A stretch of DNA of 48,247 nucleotides from JAYEIH01 sp034659995 (GCA_034659995.1 JAYEIH010000080.1:1-48247), one strand, 5' to 3'; counted from the first letter of the stretch, positions 1 through 8,676 are shown. The notes: a model not told the origin generated them from the sequence alone. Made by a program: numbers and translations.

Positions 1-193
1 AACTGCTTTCCTTTCTGTACCTCCTCCTTGAACCAATCAATGCACCATACACATCGTTTCTCTGGAGATCTATTCTCCTCGCAATCTCCGCAGGGTATGA
101 TTTTTTAGGATATATGCTCACAAGGTATTTCAGGACCTCTCTTCGTACACCACTCCTTCGTAATGAAAATCGTATTTTCGCATCACATTCCAT
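1..193 (-). CDS. Archaeal winged-helix (HTH) regulator, N-terminal part
   Basis: The minus-strand frame is open from an ATG at 193-191 to the window edge, giving 64 residues; the rest lies outside. Residues about 17-60 read as a helix-turn-helix: an RREVLKYL helix, then YPAEIARRIDLQRNDVYGAL, then GSRRRYRKESS. This resembles the small archaeal winged-helix transcription regulators whose first half has the form R-x-E-V-L-x-Y-L followed by a YP-x-EIA recognition unit. The true start could be later, since the first 12 residues (MECDAKIRFSLR) are not conserved-looking. Its targets cannot be inferred from the truncated piece. It is transcribed in the same direction as the pth2 pair but separated from it by about 150 bases in which I see no gene. 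Confidence 0.6.
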   Translation of the reverse strand, partial: MECDAKIRFSLRRSGVRREVLKYLVSIYPKKSYPAEIARRIDLQRNDVYGALIGSRRRYRKESS

Positions 194-343
194 AGTACTC
201 TATAACGACTGTTATTGTGATACATGGTAACTCATCATCTAAAACCTTTTCGCAATGCATAATTGCATAGCATTACTGATGGGCACGTAAGCATTGCATC
301 ACGTGTGAGAATCGCAAAAAGACCTATGACGGTAATTATAACC

Positions 344-688
344 TCACAAAAGCTTCAACTCTCCCGTATACCTATCGATCTCCTCATCTCCCCACGGACC
401 GATCCCCACACAGGTTACCGTTCCCGGTGGGATCTGCGTCATGCCCGCATCTCTGATGAGCGCAGCTGGGATCTGTCTCTTTATCTGTTCGTAGAGCTCC
501 AAAAGGTCTTTTTTATTTCCTATTTTAAGAACAACTTTTTTTTGTCCCTCTCGTTCCCACTCTGCATACGTATTGGGATGGTTTTTCCTGCACCGTTCCG
601 CAGCTTTCAATGATGCGTGAGCTACCTGTGCTGCCACCTTTCCCTTCCCAAGGTCCAGATCAGTCCTGACCACAATAACCTGTTTCAT
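344..688 (-). CDS. pth2: Peptidyl-tRNA hydrolase, archaeal/eukaryotic Pth2 type
   Basis: Releases tRNA from peptidyl-tRNAs that drop off the ribosome, in the cytoplasm. The 114-residue length is the usual one for Pth2, and the whole protein follows the family: KQVIVVRTDL at the start, the GKGKVAAQVAHAS segment at 14-26 that carries the catalytic Lys/Gln/His region, then the KxxLxxL helix, and the closing IRDAGMTQIPPGTVTC and GIGPWGDEEID segments. Its start codon overlaps the stop of the upstream membrane OB-fold-like protein by four bases (ATGA), so the two are co-transcribed and probably translationally coupled. The pairing with a membrane protein is not one I recognise. Confidence 0.93.
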   Translation of the reverse strand: MKQVIVVRTDLDLGKGKVAAQVAHASLKAAERCRKNHPNTYAEWEREGQKKVVLKIGNKKDLLELYEQIKRQIPAALIRDAGMTQIPPGTVTCVGIGPWGDEEIDRYTGELKLL

Positions 689-1845
689 TTCTTCACATCC
701 ATAAGTACAAGCTCCTTTCCATCCTCATCCTTTTCCTTCTCGAGAAAGATCGTAACCGTTTTTCCTTCGGAGTGATATAAATCTATTCCCTCTTCGAGGA
801 ACTCTTTGGCATCCTCTGCATACACTGAGATCTTGTACTCTCCTATATATGCATATAAATGTCCCCTGACGTTTTCCACCTTCCTCACTCTCCCCCTCCC
901 CCAGAATCGTTCTTTTTCTATTTTTTCTGTAAGGTCATACACGGAAATGTTATCGGAAATAACCTCAGCCTCTCCGACAATCATCCTCGTTTTTCGGTAC
1001 TCTTTATAAACACCCGAGACCTCAACCATGTACTCTGCATATACCTTTTTCCTCACATACGCCTTTACTTTACCAGCTTTGTCCTCAATTTCTATTAAAT
1101 ACCCATCATAGTAACATCTTTTTGATATAACTGTTCCTTGAATGGTACAAACGCTATCCAGCTCCAGATCGGAAATAGTATCTATGGATTTTCCCATATT
1201 TTCATGATGAAGACAAAGAAATTCTTTATTTAATAGGCCATAGGCTTTAAGATGATCTCCGAACTCAATAGTTCCATCAGGGATATCGAGTTTTATATCG
1301 GTTATATAAAACTCATTTTTCCTTTTTTCGACCTTTCCTTCAATAAAATCGTACTTAAAAGGAATCATATCATCTATAACTAGATCACCGTCTTTTATTT
1401 TTCCAATTATAATGGCAATGCCATTGAAATCCAGGGATCTATTAAAGGTGAATGTCCCAGCGTTAATTGTTACCTCATCGTTCTCCACACGTCCGACAAA
1501 AAAGGACTCATTGAGGTTGTAGAGTTTAAGCTCATCGGGAAAGATCTGGTACGCCGGGAAACCTCTGTCCCTGTACTTCTTGGGAGTCTCCTCTAAAACA
1601 CCCTCAACGACAACAAAGTCCCCCACAACCACATCTCTTAGCGAGAAAACCTCAATATCGTTAACAACAAGGAATTTCTCATATTTCTCAGACACTATGC
1701 CTTCCACAAGAATATACTTCCCTATTTGTTCCTCTGCGGGAAAAAAGATTGTTGTAGGCTCTGTACTAAGGGAGAGCGTAAACAGTGCGCTCAGTCCCAG
1801 CAGTGATGTCGCAAGAGAGGCTCCAAGCAGTTTCTTATTCTCCAT
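685..1845 (-). CDS. Membrane-anchored protein with OB-fold-like repeats, unknown function
   Basis: 386 residues. Residues 7-26 form a hydrophobic signal or anchor helix (SLATSLLGLSALFTLSL), so the rest is probably outside the membrane. After it comes a long beta-rich stretch with a recurring pattern: V-x-G-x-V followed by a strand, a Val/Ile-rich strand, and G-D-x-V/L-x-V/A-x-G, as in EGIVSEKYEKFLVVNDIEVFSL then VGDFVVVEGVL, and again IQGTVISKRC then VEVSGVYKEYR. This is the pattern of tandem OB folds like those in archaeal nucleic-acid-binding or tRNA_anti-type proteins. I count three to four such units. The function is unknown. It is the first gene of an operon with pth2. A TATA-like CTTTTAAAG lies about 25 bases upstream of the ATG, so the mRNA may be leaderless. 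Confidence 0.7.
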   Translation of the reverse strand: MENKKLLGASLATSLLGLSALFTLSLSTEPTTIFFPAEEQIGKYILVEGIVSEKYEKFLVVNDIEVFSLRDVVVGDFVVVEGVLEETPKKYRDRGFPAYQIFPDELKLYNLNESFFVGRVENDEVTINAGTFTFNRSLDFNGIAIIIGKIKDGDLVIDDMIPFKYDFIEGKVEKRKNEFYITDIKLDIPDGTIEFGDHLKAYGLLNKEFLCLHHENMGKSIDTISDLELDSVCTIQGTVISKRCYYDGYLIEIEDKAGKVKAYVRKKVYAEYMVEVSGVYKEYRKTRMIVGEAEVISDNISVYDLTEKIEKERFWGRGRVRKVENVRGHLYAYIGEYKISVYAEDAKEFLEEGIDLYHSEGKTVTIFLEKEKDEDGKELVLMDVKK

Positions 1846-1967
1846 ACTGTAAATTCTTGAAAAACTTTAAAAGATTATTGGTACTGCACACATTTTGCAT
1901 CAGATTTTATATCTTTTTTAAACGCCCATGAAAGAACTTTTAAAGACAGAGATCGAAGTATAAAAGT

Positions 1968-2489
1968 ATGAAAAATGCGGTGATAACCGTTATCTGTATT
2001 ATGGCACTGATCGCTGCTGCAATCTTCCTCTTTCCGGGTGATAATATAAACAAAGAAAACAGCACAGAAACAGAACCCCCACAGACAACAAAGGTACATC
2101 TCGAAGGGAAAAGGATAGAGTGTAAACTAAAGGACTATACCAATGACGGAAAAATAGGTGTTACTGTACATACCGTTTCCACAGAGGCAAACTCTACGAT
2201 AGTAAACGCTTTCTTTAGAAATATCTCGGATGAAACTCAACCGTTAAATCTAAACAATGTCTTCATAGAGGACAGAGGAGGAAATATCCTTAGTTTCAAG
2301 AAATACGAGATAATATGGCGTACCACAGAAAACATGGCTGAGGACCTCAGCTCACTTGACCCTGAAGAGGGGGTACGTGTAAATTACTACTTTGAAAAAA
2401 CAGAAAAACTTTTAGAATACTTCGCCTTCAGAAACGTATACTACGAAAAATCCGAGTACACGGTCTGGAGGATCAAGATCACATATTAA
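1968..2489 (+). CDS. Secreted or membrane-anchored protein, unknown function
   Basis: 173 residues with an N-terminal hydrophobic helix (residues 4-23, VITVICIMALIAAAIFLFPG) and a short polar, Thr/Asn-rich linker, then a beta-rich domain of about 130 residues. The domain contains VTVHTVSTEANSTIVNAFFRN and PLNLNNVFIEDRGGN, a layout like the immunoglobulin-like DUF4352 or FxLYD-type extracellular domains that hold a conserved strand around an N-terminal anchor. No lipobox cysteine is seen. I do not recognise a specific family. A TATA-like ACTTTTAAAG lies about 25 bases upstream of the ATG. It faces away from the OB-fold gene, and tRNA-Lys follows on the other strand. Confidence 0.65.
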   Translation: MKNAVITVICIMALIAAAIFLFPGDNINKENSTETEPPQTTKVHLEGKRIECKLKDYTNDGKIGVTVHTVSTEANSTIVNAFFRNISDETQPLNLNNVFIEDRGGNILSFKKYEIIWRTTENMAEDLSSLDPEEGVRVNYYFEKTEKLLEYFAFRNVYYEKSEYTVWRIKITY

Positions 2490-2526
2490 GTTAACCGCGC
2501 AACTATGAAAGAAAACTGTGAAAGAG

Positions 2527-2600
2527 CGGGCCGTGAGGGATTCGAACCCCCGACAAGCAGGTTAAGAGCCTGCTGCTCTGCCAGACTGAGCTAACGGCCC
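2527..2600 (-). tRNA. tRNA-Lys (anticodon CUU)
   Basis: The minus strand folds into a complete cloverleaf of 74 bases: acceptor GGGCCGT/ACGGCCC, D-stem GCTC/GAGC, anticodon stem GCAGG/CCTGC around the loop CTCTTAA (anticodon CTT), and T-arm with TTCGAAT. The discriminator base is G. No CCA is encoded. Unlike the four other tRNAs in this window, I see no trailing repeat element behind its 3' end. Confidence 0.96.
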
Positions 2601-2813
2601 TACTCAGTACTTGGAGGATTGCTTTTTATAAGCTTTTCTCTATGAGGGTGTCCTTTAAAAGAACTGGTACGAGCAGTCTGATCGTATGCCCTCCATGCCT
2701 ATTCCCATTGTCCCTTCCGTCTTCATAAACACTACCCCACTATATACATTATACCGCCTACTCCAATATCGTTATTTTCGTACAATACTCCTTAGATATG
2801 ACCATTATTTATG

Positions 2814-2843
2814 CCCCCCCCCACCCCTTTGTTTCTACTGGAG
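2814..2843 (-). promoter_or_regulatory. ORB element, left copy
   Basis: Read on the minus strand it is CTCCAGTAGAAACAAAGGGG followed by TGGGGGGGGG. This matches the archaeal ORB plan of a CTCCAGTGGAAA core followed by a G-string. It agrees with the right copy at 16 of 20 core positions. Confidence 0.8.
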
Positions 2844-2988
2844 CTGTAGTAATTTTCGTATGCGTTCCTTTAATTGACTAAATAGTAATATTCCTGAAAG
2901 ATCGTCTTTTTCTACCTATATATATTTTACTTTGCTCAGCAGAGGTCAAAAATCTATTAAATTTCTTTATAATCCTATAATTTAATAT

Positions 2989-3012
2989 TTCTCCAGTGGA
3001 AATGTAGGGGGT
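2989..3012 (+). promoter_or_regulatory. ORB element, right copy
   Basis: Core CTCCAGTGGAAATGTAGGGG with a further G. It is inverted relative to the left copy and lies about 40 bases before the orc1/cdc6 start, so Orc1 binding here could also autoregulate the gene. Confidence 0.85.
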
Positions 3013-3021
3013 AGGTAAAGG

Positions 3022-3029
3022 TATTTATA
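3022..3029 (+). promoter_or_regulatory. TATA box of orc1/cdc6
   Basis: TATTTATA about 24 bases before the ATG, directly after the right ORB. The spacing implies a very short or absent leader. Confidence 0.5.
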
Positions 3030-3052
3030 GGGGGTATTCTTACCATACACTA

Positions 3053-4348
3053 ATGAAACAGAGAAATTTAGAGGAGCTATTTGATCGATGTATTAATAAA
3101 AAAATGATAATAAAGAATAAAGATATGCTAAGACATACATACACGCCTGAGGTACTCCCACATCGAGATGTTCAGGTGGAGAATCTCGTACTTCCCATGG
3201 TTTCAACGCTTAAGGGAGAAACACCGTCAAATGTCCTGATCTACGGAAAGACAGGAACAGGAAAAACTGCCGTTGTAAAGCATGTTGGTAACGCATTGGT
3301 TAAGAGGGTTGGAGGAAAGTTTTATTCAAGTTCGTATGCAGGTAAAAGAAAACCGAGTTTTGAAAAGGGTAGCAATGGAAACACTCCTATTTATTGCATC
3401 TATATAAACTGTGAGGTTGTGGACACTCAGTACAGAATGCTTGCAAAGCTCTGCGAGTATCTTGGAGAGTCCGTACCCCTAACAGGATGGCCGACGGATA
3501 AGGTCTACGATACGTTTTTTAATGCACTGGAAGACTCGGAGAGACTTGTTATTATCGTCCTTGATGAAATTGATAGGTTGTTAAAGAAATCGAGTGAGGA
3601 TATCCTCTATAATTTGACAAGAATGAACTCAGATTTAAAAAATGCAAAAATATGCATTATCGGAATTTCCAATGATTTAAAATTTATAGAATTTCTCGAT
3701 CCCAGAATAAAAAGTTCTCTTGGCGAAGAAGAGTTAATATTTCCGCCGTATAACGCTGTTCAGCTTGTTGATATTCTTACTCAGAGAATTTCAGAAGCCT
3801 TTTATCCGGATACTGTAAACTCAGGTGTGATTCAGTTGTGTGCTGCTCTCGCTGCGCAAGAACACGGAGACGCAAGGAGAGCACTGGATCTATTAAGAAC
3901 GTCCGCCGAACTTGCAGAGAGGAGCAATGCAAAGACGGTAAAAGAGAGGCATGTGAAGGAAGCGAAGGTAAGAATAGAGAGCGACAGAGTTATAGAAGTC
4001 TTGAGAACACTTCCCACCCAGAGTAAGTTTGTTCTTTATTCTGTTGTGCTTCTAGAACAGTATAACACCTCAACAATTATTACAGGTGATGTTTACTCTG
4101 TTTATAAGGATCTGTGCCGACTTACGGACCAAGATGTTTTGACACAGAGGAGAATATCTGATCTTGTATCCGAACTCGATATGTTAGGGATTATTAACGC
4201 CCGAATAGTAAACAAGGGGAGATATGGAAGAACAAAGGAGATAAAACTTGGTTCCCCTATGAACCAGATAAAAACGAAACTTGAAGAAGATTATAAGATA
4301 GAGAGAGTTTCTTCTTATGTTCCTTCGGTACAGCATAAATTGGGGTAA
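3053..4348 (+). CDS. cdc6: Orc1/Cdc6 replication initiator
   Basis: AAA+ ATPase that binds ORB elements and recruits the MCM helicase. Walker A is GKTGTGKT (residues 65-72) and Walker B is LDEID (170-174). A sensor-1 segment IIGISND lies near residue 205, and a sensor-2 type GDARRALDLLR stretch near residue 275. The last 100 residues form the winged-helix ORB-binding domain. Length 431 is typical of the family. The N-terminal ML-R-TYTPEVLPHRD stretch is characteristic of euryarchaeal Orc1. It is directly adjacent to an origin and is followed after 16 bases by the DNA polymerase D small subunit, an arrangement found in many Euryarchaeota. Confidence 0.95.
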   Translation: MKQRNLEELFDRCINKKMIIKNKDMLRHTYTPEVLPHRDVQVENLVLPMVSTLKGETPSNVLIYGKTGTGKTAVVKHVGNALVKRVGGKFYSSSYAGKRKPSFEKGSNGNTPIYCIYINCEVVDTQYRMLAKLCEYLGESVPLTGWPTDKVYDTFFNALEDSERLVIIVLDEIDRLLKKSSEDILYNLTRMNSDLKNAKICIIGISNDLKFIEFLDPRIKSSLGEEELIFPPYNAVQLVDILTQRISEAFYPDTVNSGVIQLCAALAAQEHGDARRALDLLRTSAELAERSNAKTVKERHVKEAKVRIESDRVIEVLRTLPTQSKFVLYSVVLLEQYNTSTIITGDVYSVYKDLCRLTDQDVLTQRRISDLVSELDMLGIINARIVNKGRYGRTKEIKLGSPMNQIKTKLEEDYKIERVSSYVPSVQHKLG

Positions 4349-4364
4349 TGAGATGATGGTTTAG

Positions 4365-5930
4365 ATGATAGTTGAAGCTAAAAAGAGTTCGGGAATTTCC
4401 AATGAAGGCGTAGCTTCTCTTTTCTATGAAAATGGTATTACTTTGAGCAAGGAAGCTTATGAGTATATTATTGAGGAGAAACTCAATGAAAAGATCCTAC
4501 ATGAGTATATAGAGTATTTGAAGGAGGAACGGATCTGGGTCGCTGAGAAATCCTCGATTCTGGACATACATCTTTCAACAAAAGAAAAAGATCTGCCAAC
4601 AAAAGAAAGGGACGTTGAGTTTAAAAAAAGGGAAACGCAAGAGAAGGCGGAGGAAGCGTCTACCGAAGGGAGGATGGAACTAACTGAATCTGTAAGAGCT
4701 GGGCATATACCGGCAAAAGAGGTAGATCCAGATATAAAAATCTTGAAAGAGATAAAAACAGACAGTGAAGGTAATTTTGATGATTTTTTGGAAAATTTCA
4801 GAGATAGGTATAAGAAACTTTCAAAAATTTTTAAAGAGAGGCCAAATACAAGAAACTTTCAGAGTATAAATAGCATTGAAAAAGGGGGCACTGTTAAGGT
4901 TGTGGGCATTGTACGAAGAAAACTGTATGCAAGGACAAAGAACACTATTCTGACAATAGAGGATCTTTCAGGTAGCACAAAAGTTTTTATCTCAAAGAAA
5001 TCCAGTATAGACACCGATGCGATCTTTAAAGACGGAGTGGTATATGTGGAAGGAAAATCCGGAAGGGGTATAATATTTGCCAAGAACATCGAGTTCCCGG
5101 ATCTTCCAATGGACAGGGAGGTAAACAGAAGCAAGGAGGACTTAAATGCAGTTTTAATCTCTGATATGCACGTAGGAAGCAAAAATTTTCTTGAAAAGGA
5201 ATTTTTAAGGTTTTTGAGATGGCTTAATCTAAAAATGGGAAATAAAAAACAGAGAAATACAGCTTCCAAGACAAAATATCTTGTTATTGCAGGAGATCTT
5301 ATTGATGGCATTGGAATTTATCCAAATCAAAGGGACGATCTTGAGATACTGAGTATATACGATCAGTACAAGCGACTGTATGAACTTCTTTCACTTGTAC
5401 CCGATTATATCCAGATAATACTTTCACCCGGGAATCACGATGCGGCCAGACCTGCAATACCTCAACCTCCCATACCCGAGGAGTTTGCCCCTGATCTCTG
5501 TGGGATGGACAATGTTCTTTCAGTTGGAAACCCAACTCTCTTTTCAATGCACGGTGTCAAGACACTGATATACCATGGAGATACGGTATTTGATATTATA
5601 GAGGCGTTACGGGTGCCCCAAAACGATGTTGTCTCTCCAATGCTTCACATGTTTAAAAAAAGGCACCTTGGACCAATATACGGAAAAAAAACAGGAATTA
5701 TACCCGAAAAAGAGGATTATCTTGTTATAGATGAGATTCCCGATCTCTTCCATACGGGTCATGTGCATATTAATGGTCATGAGATGTACAGAGGAACGAC
5801 TTTAATAAACTCGGGGACGTGGCAGGAACAGACGGAGTACCAGATTATGCGGAATATGGTACCGACCCCCTGTAGAGTTCCGATCTTTAACTTAAAAACA
5901 CATAAAACAATGATAACTAATTTTGGATGA
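4365..5930 (+). CDS. polB: DNA polymerase D (PolII) small subunit DP1
   Basis: Exonuclease subunit of the euryarchaeal replicative polymerase. Residues 1-150 are poorly conserved, with a charged, probably coiled stretch at 60-120. An OB fold follows (about 173-245, GGTVKVVGIVRRKLYAR). The calcineurin-like phosphoesterase domain carries the metal-binding motifs DMHVGS (267-272), GDLIDG (310-315), GNHD (356-359) and TGHVHING near residue 465. All catalytic residues appear intact, so proofreading activity is expected. The downstream PQPPIPEEFA segment is also diagnostic of DP1. It forms a probable operon with orc1/cdc6. The large subunit DP2 is not in the window. Confidence 0.95.
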   Translation: MIVEAKKSSGISNEGVASLFYENGITLSKEAYEYIIEEKLNEKILHEYIEYLKEERIWVAEKSSILDIHLSTKEKDLPTKERDVEFKKRETQEKAEEASTEGRMELTESVRAGHIPAKEVDPDIKILKEIKTDSEGNFDDFLENFRDRYKKLSKIFKERPNTRNFQSINSIEKGGTVKVVGIVRRKLYARTKNTILTIEDLSGSTKVFISKKSSIDTDAIFKDGVVYVEGKSGRGIIFAKNIEFPDLPMDREVNRSKEDLNAVLISDMHVGSKNFLEKEFLRFLRWLNLKMGNKKQRNTASKTKYLVIAGDLIDGIGIYPNQRDDLEILSIYDQYKRLYELLSLVPDYIQIILSPGNHDAARPAIPQPPIPEEFAPDLCGMDNVLSVGNPTLFSMHGVKTLIYHGDTVFDIIEALRVPQNDVVSPMLHMFKKRHLGPIYGKKTGIIPEKEDYLVIDEIPDLFHTGHVHINGHEMYRGTTLINSGTWQEQTEYQIMRNMVPTPCRVPIFNLKTHKTMITNFG

Positions 5931-6055
5931 GCTCTACCAATAACATTTTAAGGAAGGTTAATAAAGGTGGATAAAAAGGATAGATGCGATGATGGCAATG
6001 GATCTGGCAAACTGGTAAGCTAAAGGAGAGTTCGTAGATAAGAAGGGCAGATACC

Positions 6056-6517
6056 ATGATAGCGTTCCCTCGGGGTAAAAAGAAAGAAACATTCAAAACA
6101 AAGGACTTCGATATGGAGACCTATATTTATTTTTTAATAGAAGATGGATTTACAGGTGTTTTAAACATTTTTAAAGGGAATACAAAGGGTGAGCTTCTTT
6201 TTATAGATGGTTCTCTATCCTGCGCTCACTCAGATGGGAAAGTTGGGAATGATGCGATAAAAGAGATTATCAAGATTGAGGGCACTGCGGATGTATATTA
6301 TTTGGAGAAGGAACGAGCAGCATATGCCTTTCACTGGTATAAGGTGGTAAAGGAGGCACCACTGGTTTCTTGGGGCCCTGAGAAAAAGGTGGAGATACGA
6401 AAGGAAGAGATAGAAAGAGTGAAGCTCATGAGCGAGATGGGTATTAGAAAGCCCTCAAAAAAGGAGATAAAGAAGATACTGGAAACTGAGGAGATGGATT
6501 TCCTATCTAAAAATTAA
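6056..6517 (+). CDS. DUF4388/DUF2226-like small protein, function unknown
   Basis: 153 residues, no signal or membrane helix. Residues 25-75 have the form FTGVLNIFKGNTKGELLFIDG then SCAHSDGKVGNDAIKEII, which resembles the small DUF4388 (PATAN-like) or archaeal DUF2226 domains that read as F-x-G-x-L-x-V then G-x-L-x-F-x-x-G-x-L-x-x-A. The C-terminal third is charged and helical. Family assignment is by pattern only. It converges on a coiled-coil gene with a four-base overlap of the ends. Confidence 0.6.
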   Translation: MIAFPRGKKKETFKTKDFDMETYIYFLIEDGFTGVLNIFKGNTKGELLFIDGSLSCAHSDGKVGNDAIKEIIKIEGTADVYYLEKERAAYAFHWYKVVKEAPLVSWGPEKKVEIRKEEIERVKLMSEMGIRKPSKKEIKKILETEEMDFLSKN

Positions 6518-7569
6518 ATTTTACCCCTTAGGGATTTAATATCTGCCTTAAGTTGCATTTTTTTACTTTTGAGATCCTTTATTTCAATTTTGACTTCTTC
6601 TTTTCTGTTTTCCAGTTTCTCAGTTCTGTTTTTTATAGATCTCAATCTTTCTTCTCTTTTTTCTAAATTTTGGGACAGCTTTTCCAGCTTTTTTCCTTTT
6701 ATTTCTATTTTATATTCTATTTTTTCCAGTGCTTCCTCCTCCTGCATCTTCTTTTTTTCGAGCTCTCCCATAGTACCCTTTAATTTATCAAACTCCCCTC
6801 GAACTTCTTCGAATTTTAGTTCTTTTTCTGTCAATTCTTCTCTTTTCCGCTCTATGTCCTCGTACTCATCTTCCTTTTCCAGAAGGTCTTTTTTCCAGGT
6901 TTTTAAAGAGAGATTTCTCTGCTCAAGCTCTAAATTCCTCTTATTTAATTTGGCTTCTTTTTCCATCAGTGCCCTTTCCTCTTTATTTATCTTTCTTTCT
7001 CTCTCGTCTATCTCTTCTATCTTTTTTATTAGATTATCTTTTTTAGTGCTGAGTTCCTCTATCTTTTTTCGTAACTCCTTTATCTTATCCTTGAGTTCTG
7101 GAAGTATGTCTATTTTCTCGTCAATTTCCTTTTTCTTTTTTTCCAGTTTGTTCCTTTCTTTCTCGATTTTATGTTTTTCCTTTATTAGATCGTCTCTTTC
7201 TAAAAATATCCTTTTTTCCATTTCTAAGGTCTTATCATGCGATTTTGATGTTTTTTCAATGTTTTTATTTACCTTTTTAATGTTTATTGATAAGGCCTTT
7301 TCATACCCTTCCAGATCATCTTTTCGTGAAGCCAGAGATTTTTCAAGACTTTTTATGTTTTCTTCTCTCAATCTCAGTGTCTTTTTATGTTCTTTTAGTT
7401 CTTTTAGGTACTTCTCAACCGAATCTTCAATTTTCTCAGCGATTTCTCGGTGTTTTTTCACAGTTTCTGTATTGTCAATTGCTTTTTCTACCAGATCTTT
7501 GTAGGTTTCTACCTGCTTTTTAATACAATCTAATGTTTTCCTATCTTCTTTAGAGAGACCAAAAGCCAT
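6514..7569 (-). CDS. Long coiled-coil protein
   Basis: 351 residues, almost entirely charged heptad-repeat helix from about residue 15 to the end, rich in Lys and Glu, with no ATPase motifs, no membrane helix and no signal. It looks like the isolated coil of an SMC/Rad50-type or cytoskeletal protein. Such proteins cannot be assigned by sequence pattern because composition dominates. The first 15 residues (MAFGLSKEDRKTLDC) are the only non-repetitive part. It has its own promoter region downstream of the MinD gene's divergent start. A role in chromosome or cell organisation next to MinD and the replication genes is only a guess. Confidence 0.75.
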   Translation of the reverse strand: MAFGLSKEDRKTLDCIKKQVETYKDLVEKAIDNTETVKKHREIAEKIEDSVEKYLKELKEHKKTLRLREENIKSLEKSLASRKDDLEGYEKALSINIKKVNKNIEKTSKSHDKTLEMEKRIFLERDDLIKEKHKIEKERNKLEKKKKEIDEKIDILPELKDKIKELRKKIEELSTKKDNLIKKIEEIDERERKINKEERALMEKEAKLNKRNLELEQRNLSLKTWKKDLLEKEDEYEDIERKREELTEKELKFEEVRGEFDKLKGTMGELEKKKMQEEEALEKIEYKIEIKGKKLEKLSQNLEKREERLRSIKNRTEKLENRKEEVKIEIKDLKSKKMQLKADIKSLRGKI

Positions 7570-7676
7570 TTATTCACCTGCCTATGATTTTTATGTTATA
7601 GTTTTATACTATGTTTTTTGTACTACATTTTTTATGCTTCTAATATATTTTTTACCAAACGTGCTTTTTATACTCT

Positions 7677-7733
7677 CAATTATCTTAACCATCTCAATTA
7701 TCTTAATTATCTTACTTATCTTACTTATCTTTT
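7677..7733. repeat. Degenerate 9-bp tandem repeat
   Basis: About six imperfect copies of a TTATCTTAN unit (for example ATTATCTTAATTATCTTACT) in the AT-rich gap between the coiled-coil gene and MinD. It lies upstream of both divergent genes and could influence their promoters, or may simply be slippage. Confidence 0.6.
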
Positions 7734-7810
7734 TATTAATTGCCTCTTCATCTCTTCTTCGTTATTTCTAATAGACAAAACTTTATAAAACTTTCTTTCC
7801 AAGTGTCCAT

Positions 7811-8584
7811 ATGGAGAACATTAGGGTCATTACAGTTGCCTCAGGTAAAGGAGGGACAGGAAAAACAACAACTACAGCAAATCTGGGCATTGCTTTGGCC
7901 GAACTTAACAGGAAAACTATAATTCTAGATGCGGATATCGCAATGGCCAATCTTGCGCTCATACTCGGAATGAAAGACGTGGACGTTACCCTGCATGATG
8001 TTCTTTCCGGAGAGAAGGATATAAAAGAGGCCATGTACAAAGGAGCAAATGATGTAACTATTGTCCCCTGCGGCATTTCTCTTGCGGGGTTCCAGAAGTC
8101 TCATCCGGAAAAGCTCCAGGAGGCACTGATGAAGCTGTTTGAAGAGGCCGAGTTTTTGCTTATAGATGCACCAGCAGGACTGGGAAAGGATGGGATAATA
8201 CCGATGGCAATTGCAGATGAGATACTTTTAGTCCTGAATCCAGAGATTTCCTCCGTTTCCGATGGACTGAAGATAAAGCTCATGGCGGAAACAATAGAGA
8301 CGAGTATACGGGGAATAATTCTTAATAGAGTGCGGGAAGAGGGGGATGGAATAGATAAAAGTAAGATTGAAAAGATCTTCGGAACTACTGTTGTGGCGGA
8401 AATACCCGAAGATACGTCTGTGAGGGACTCTGTGGCCAAGAGAAAACCAGTTATTATAGCGAACCCCAATGCTGAGGCTGCAATAGCATATAAGAAACTT
8501 GCCGCAGACCTCGTCGGTGAGAAATTTGAGTACAAAGAAGAGGGCATTGTAAAACGGTTTATCTCCTCGATATTCGGTCGGTAA
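7811..8584 (+). CDS. minD: MinD-type P-loop ATPase
   Basis: ParA/MinD superfamily, 257 residues. The deviant Walker A KGGTGKTT is at 13-20, the switch segment DADIAMANL at about 41-49, and DAPAGLGKDG serves as Walker B. The C-terminus ends in IVKRFISSIFGR, an amphipathic helix like the membrane-targeting sequence of MinD, so reversible membrane binding is likely. Archaeal MinD homologues position chemotaxis and motility complexes rather than dividing the cell through MinC. No MinC or MinE is present here. A TATA-like CTTTATAAAA lies about 30 bases upstream of the ATG. Confidence 0.9.
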   Translation: MENIRVITVASGKGGTGKTTTTANLGIALAELNRKTIILDADIAMANLALILGMKDVDVTLHDVLSGEKDIKEAMYKGANDVTIVPCGISLAGFQKSHPEKLQEALMKLFEEAEFLLIDAPAGLGKDGIIPMAIADEILLVLNPEISSVSDGLKIKLMAETIETSIRGIILNRVREEGDGIDKSKIEKIFGTTVVAEIPEDTSVRDSVAKRKPVIIANPNAEAAIAYKKLAADLVGEKFEYKEEGIVKRFISSIFGR

Positions 8585-8676
8585 CGGGAAAAGATTTAAA
8601 AAATAAGAGGCATAATGAAGAGTATGATAGGTATTCACAGAGGGAAGAATAGAGAAAAAACTTATAGAGGGATACA

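Larger units (their letters stand above)
2814..3012. other. Chromosomal replication origin (oriC) upstream of orc1/cdc6
   Basis: The 450-base gap between tRNA-Lys and orc1/cdc6 holds two origin recognition boxes in inverted orientation, at 2814-2843 and 2989-3012. They flank a strongly AT-rich stretch (about 2844-2988) that could serve as the unwinding element. This is the standard euryarchaeal plan: ORB elements with G-strings, an AT-rich core, and the initiator gene alongside. The G-strings of both boxes point outwards. I saw no further full ORB copies; a short TATAGGGGG at 3026-3034 may be a partial one. I see no protein-coding gene in the gap. Confidence 0.8.

Noticed and set aside
263..613. 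Plus-strand frame opposite pth2
   Set aside because: It is antisense to the well-conserved pth2 gene and has no family features.
2490..2526. A trailer element behind tRNA-Lys like those behind the other tRNAs
   Set aside because: I compared the bases after its 3' end with the element consensus and found neither the CCCGC-GAGGATG core nor a second copy of the tRNA end.
2686..2877. 63-residue frame upstream of orc1/cdc6
   Set aside because: It spans the left ORB element and AT-rich core, has no ribosome site and shows no protein-like composition.
6569..7504. Long plus-strand frame rich in Ser and Phe
   Set aside because: It is the antisense of the Lys/Glu-rich coiled-coil gene; the Ser/Phe bias is the mirror of its codons.
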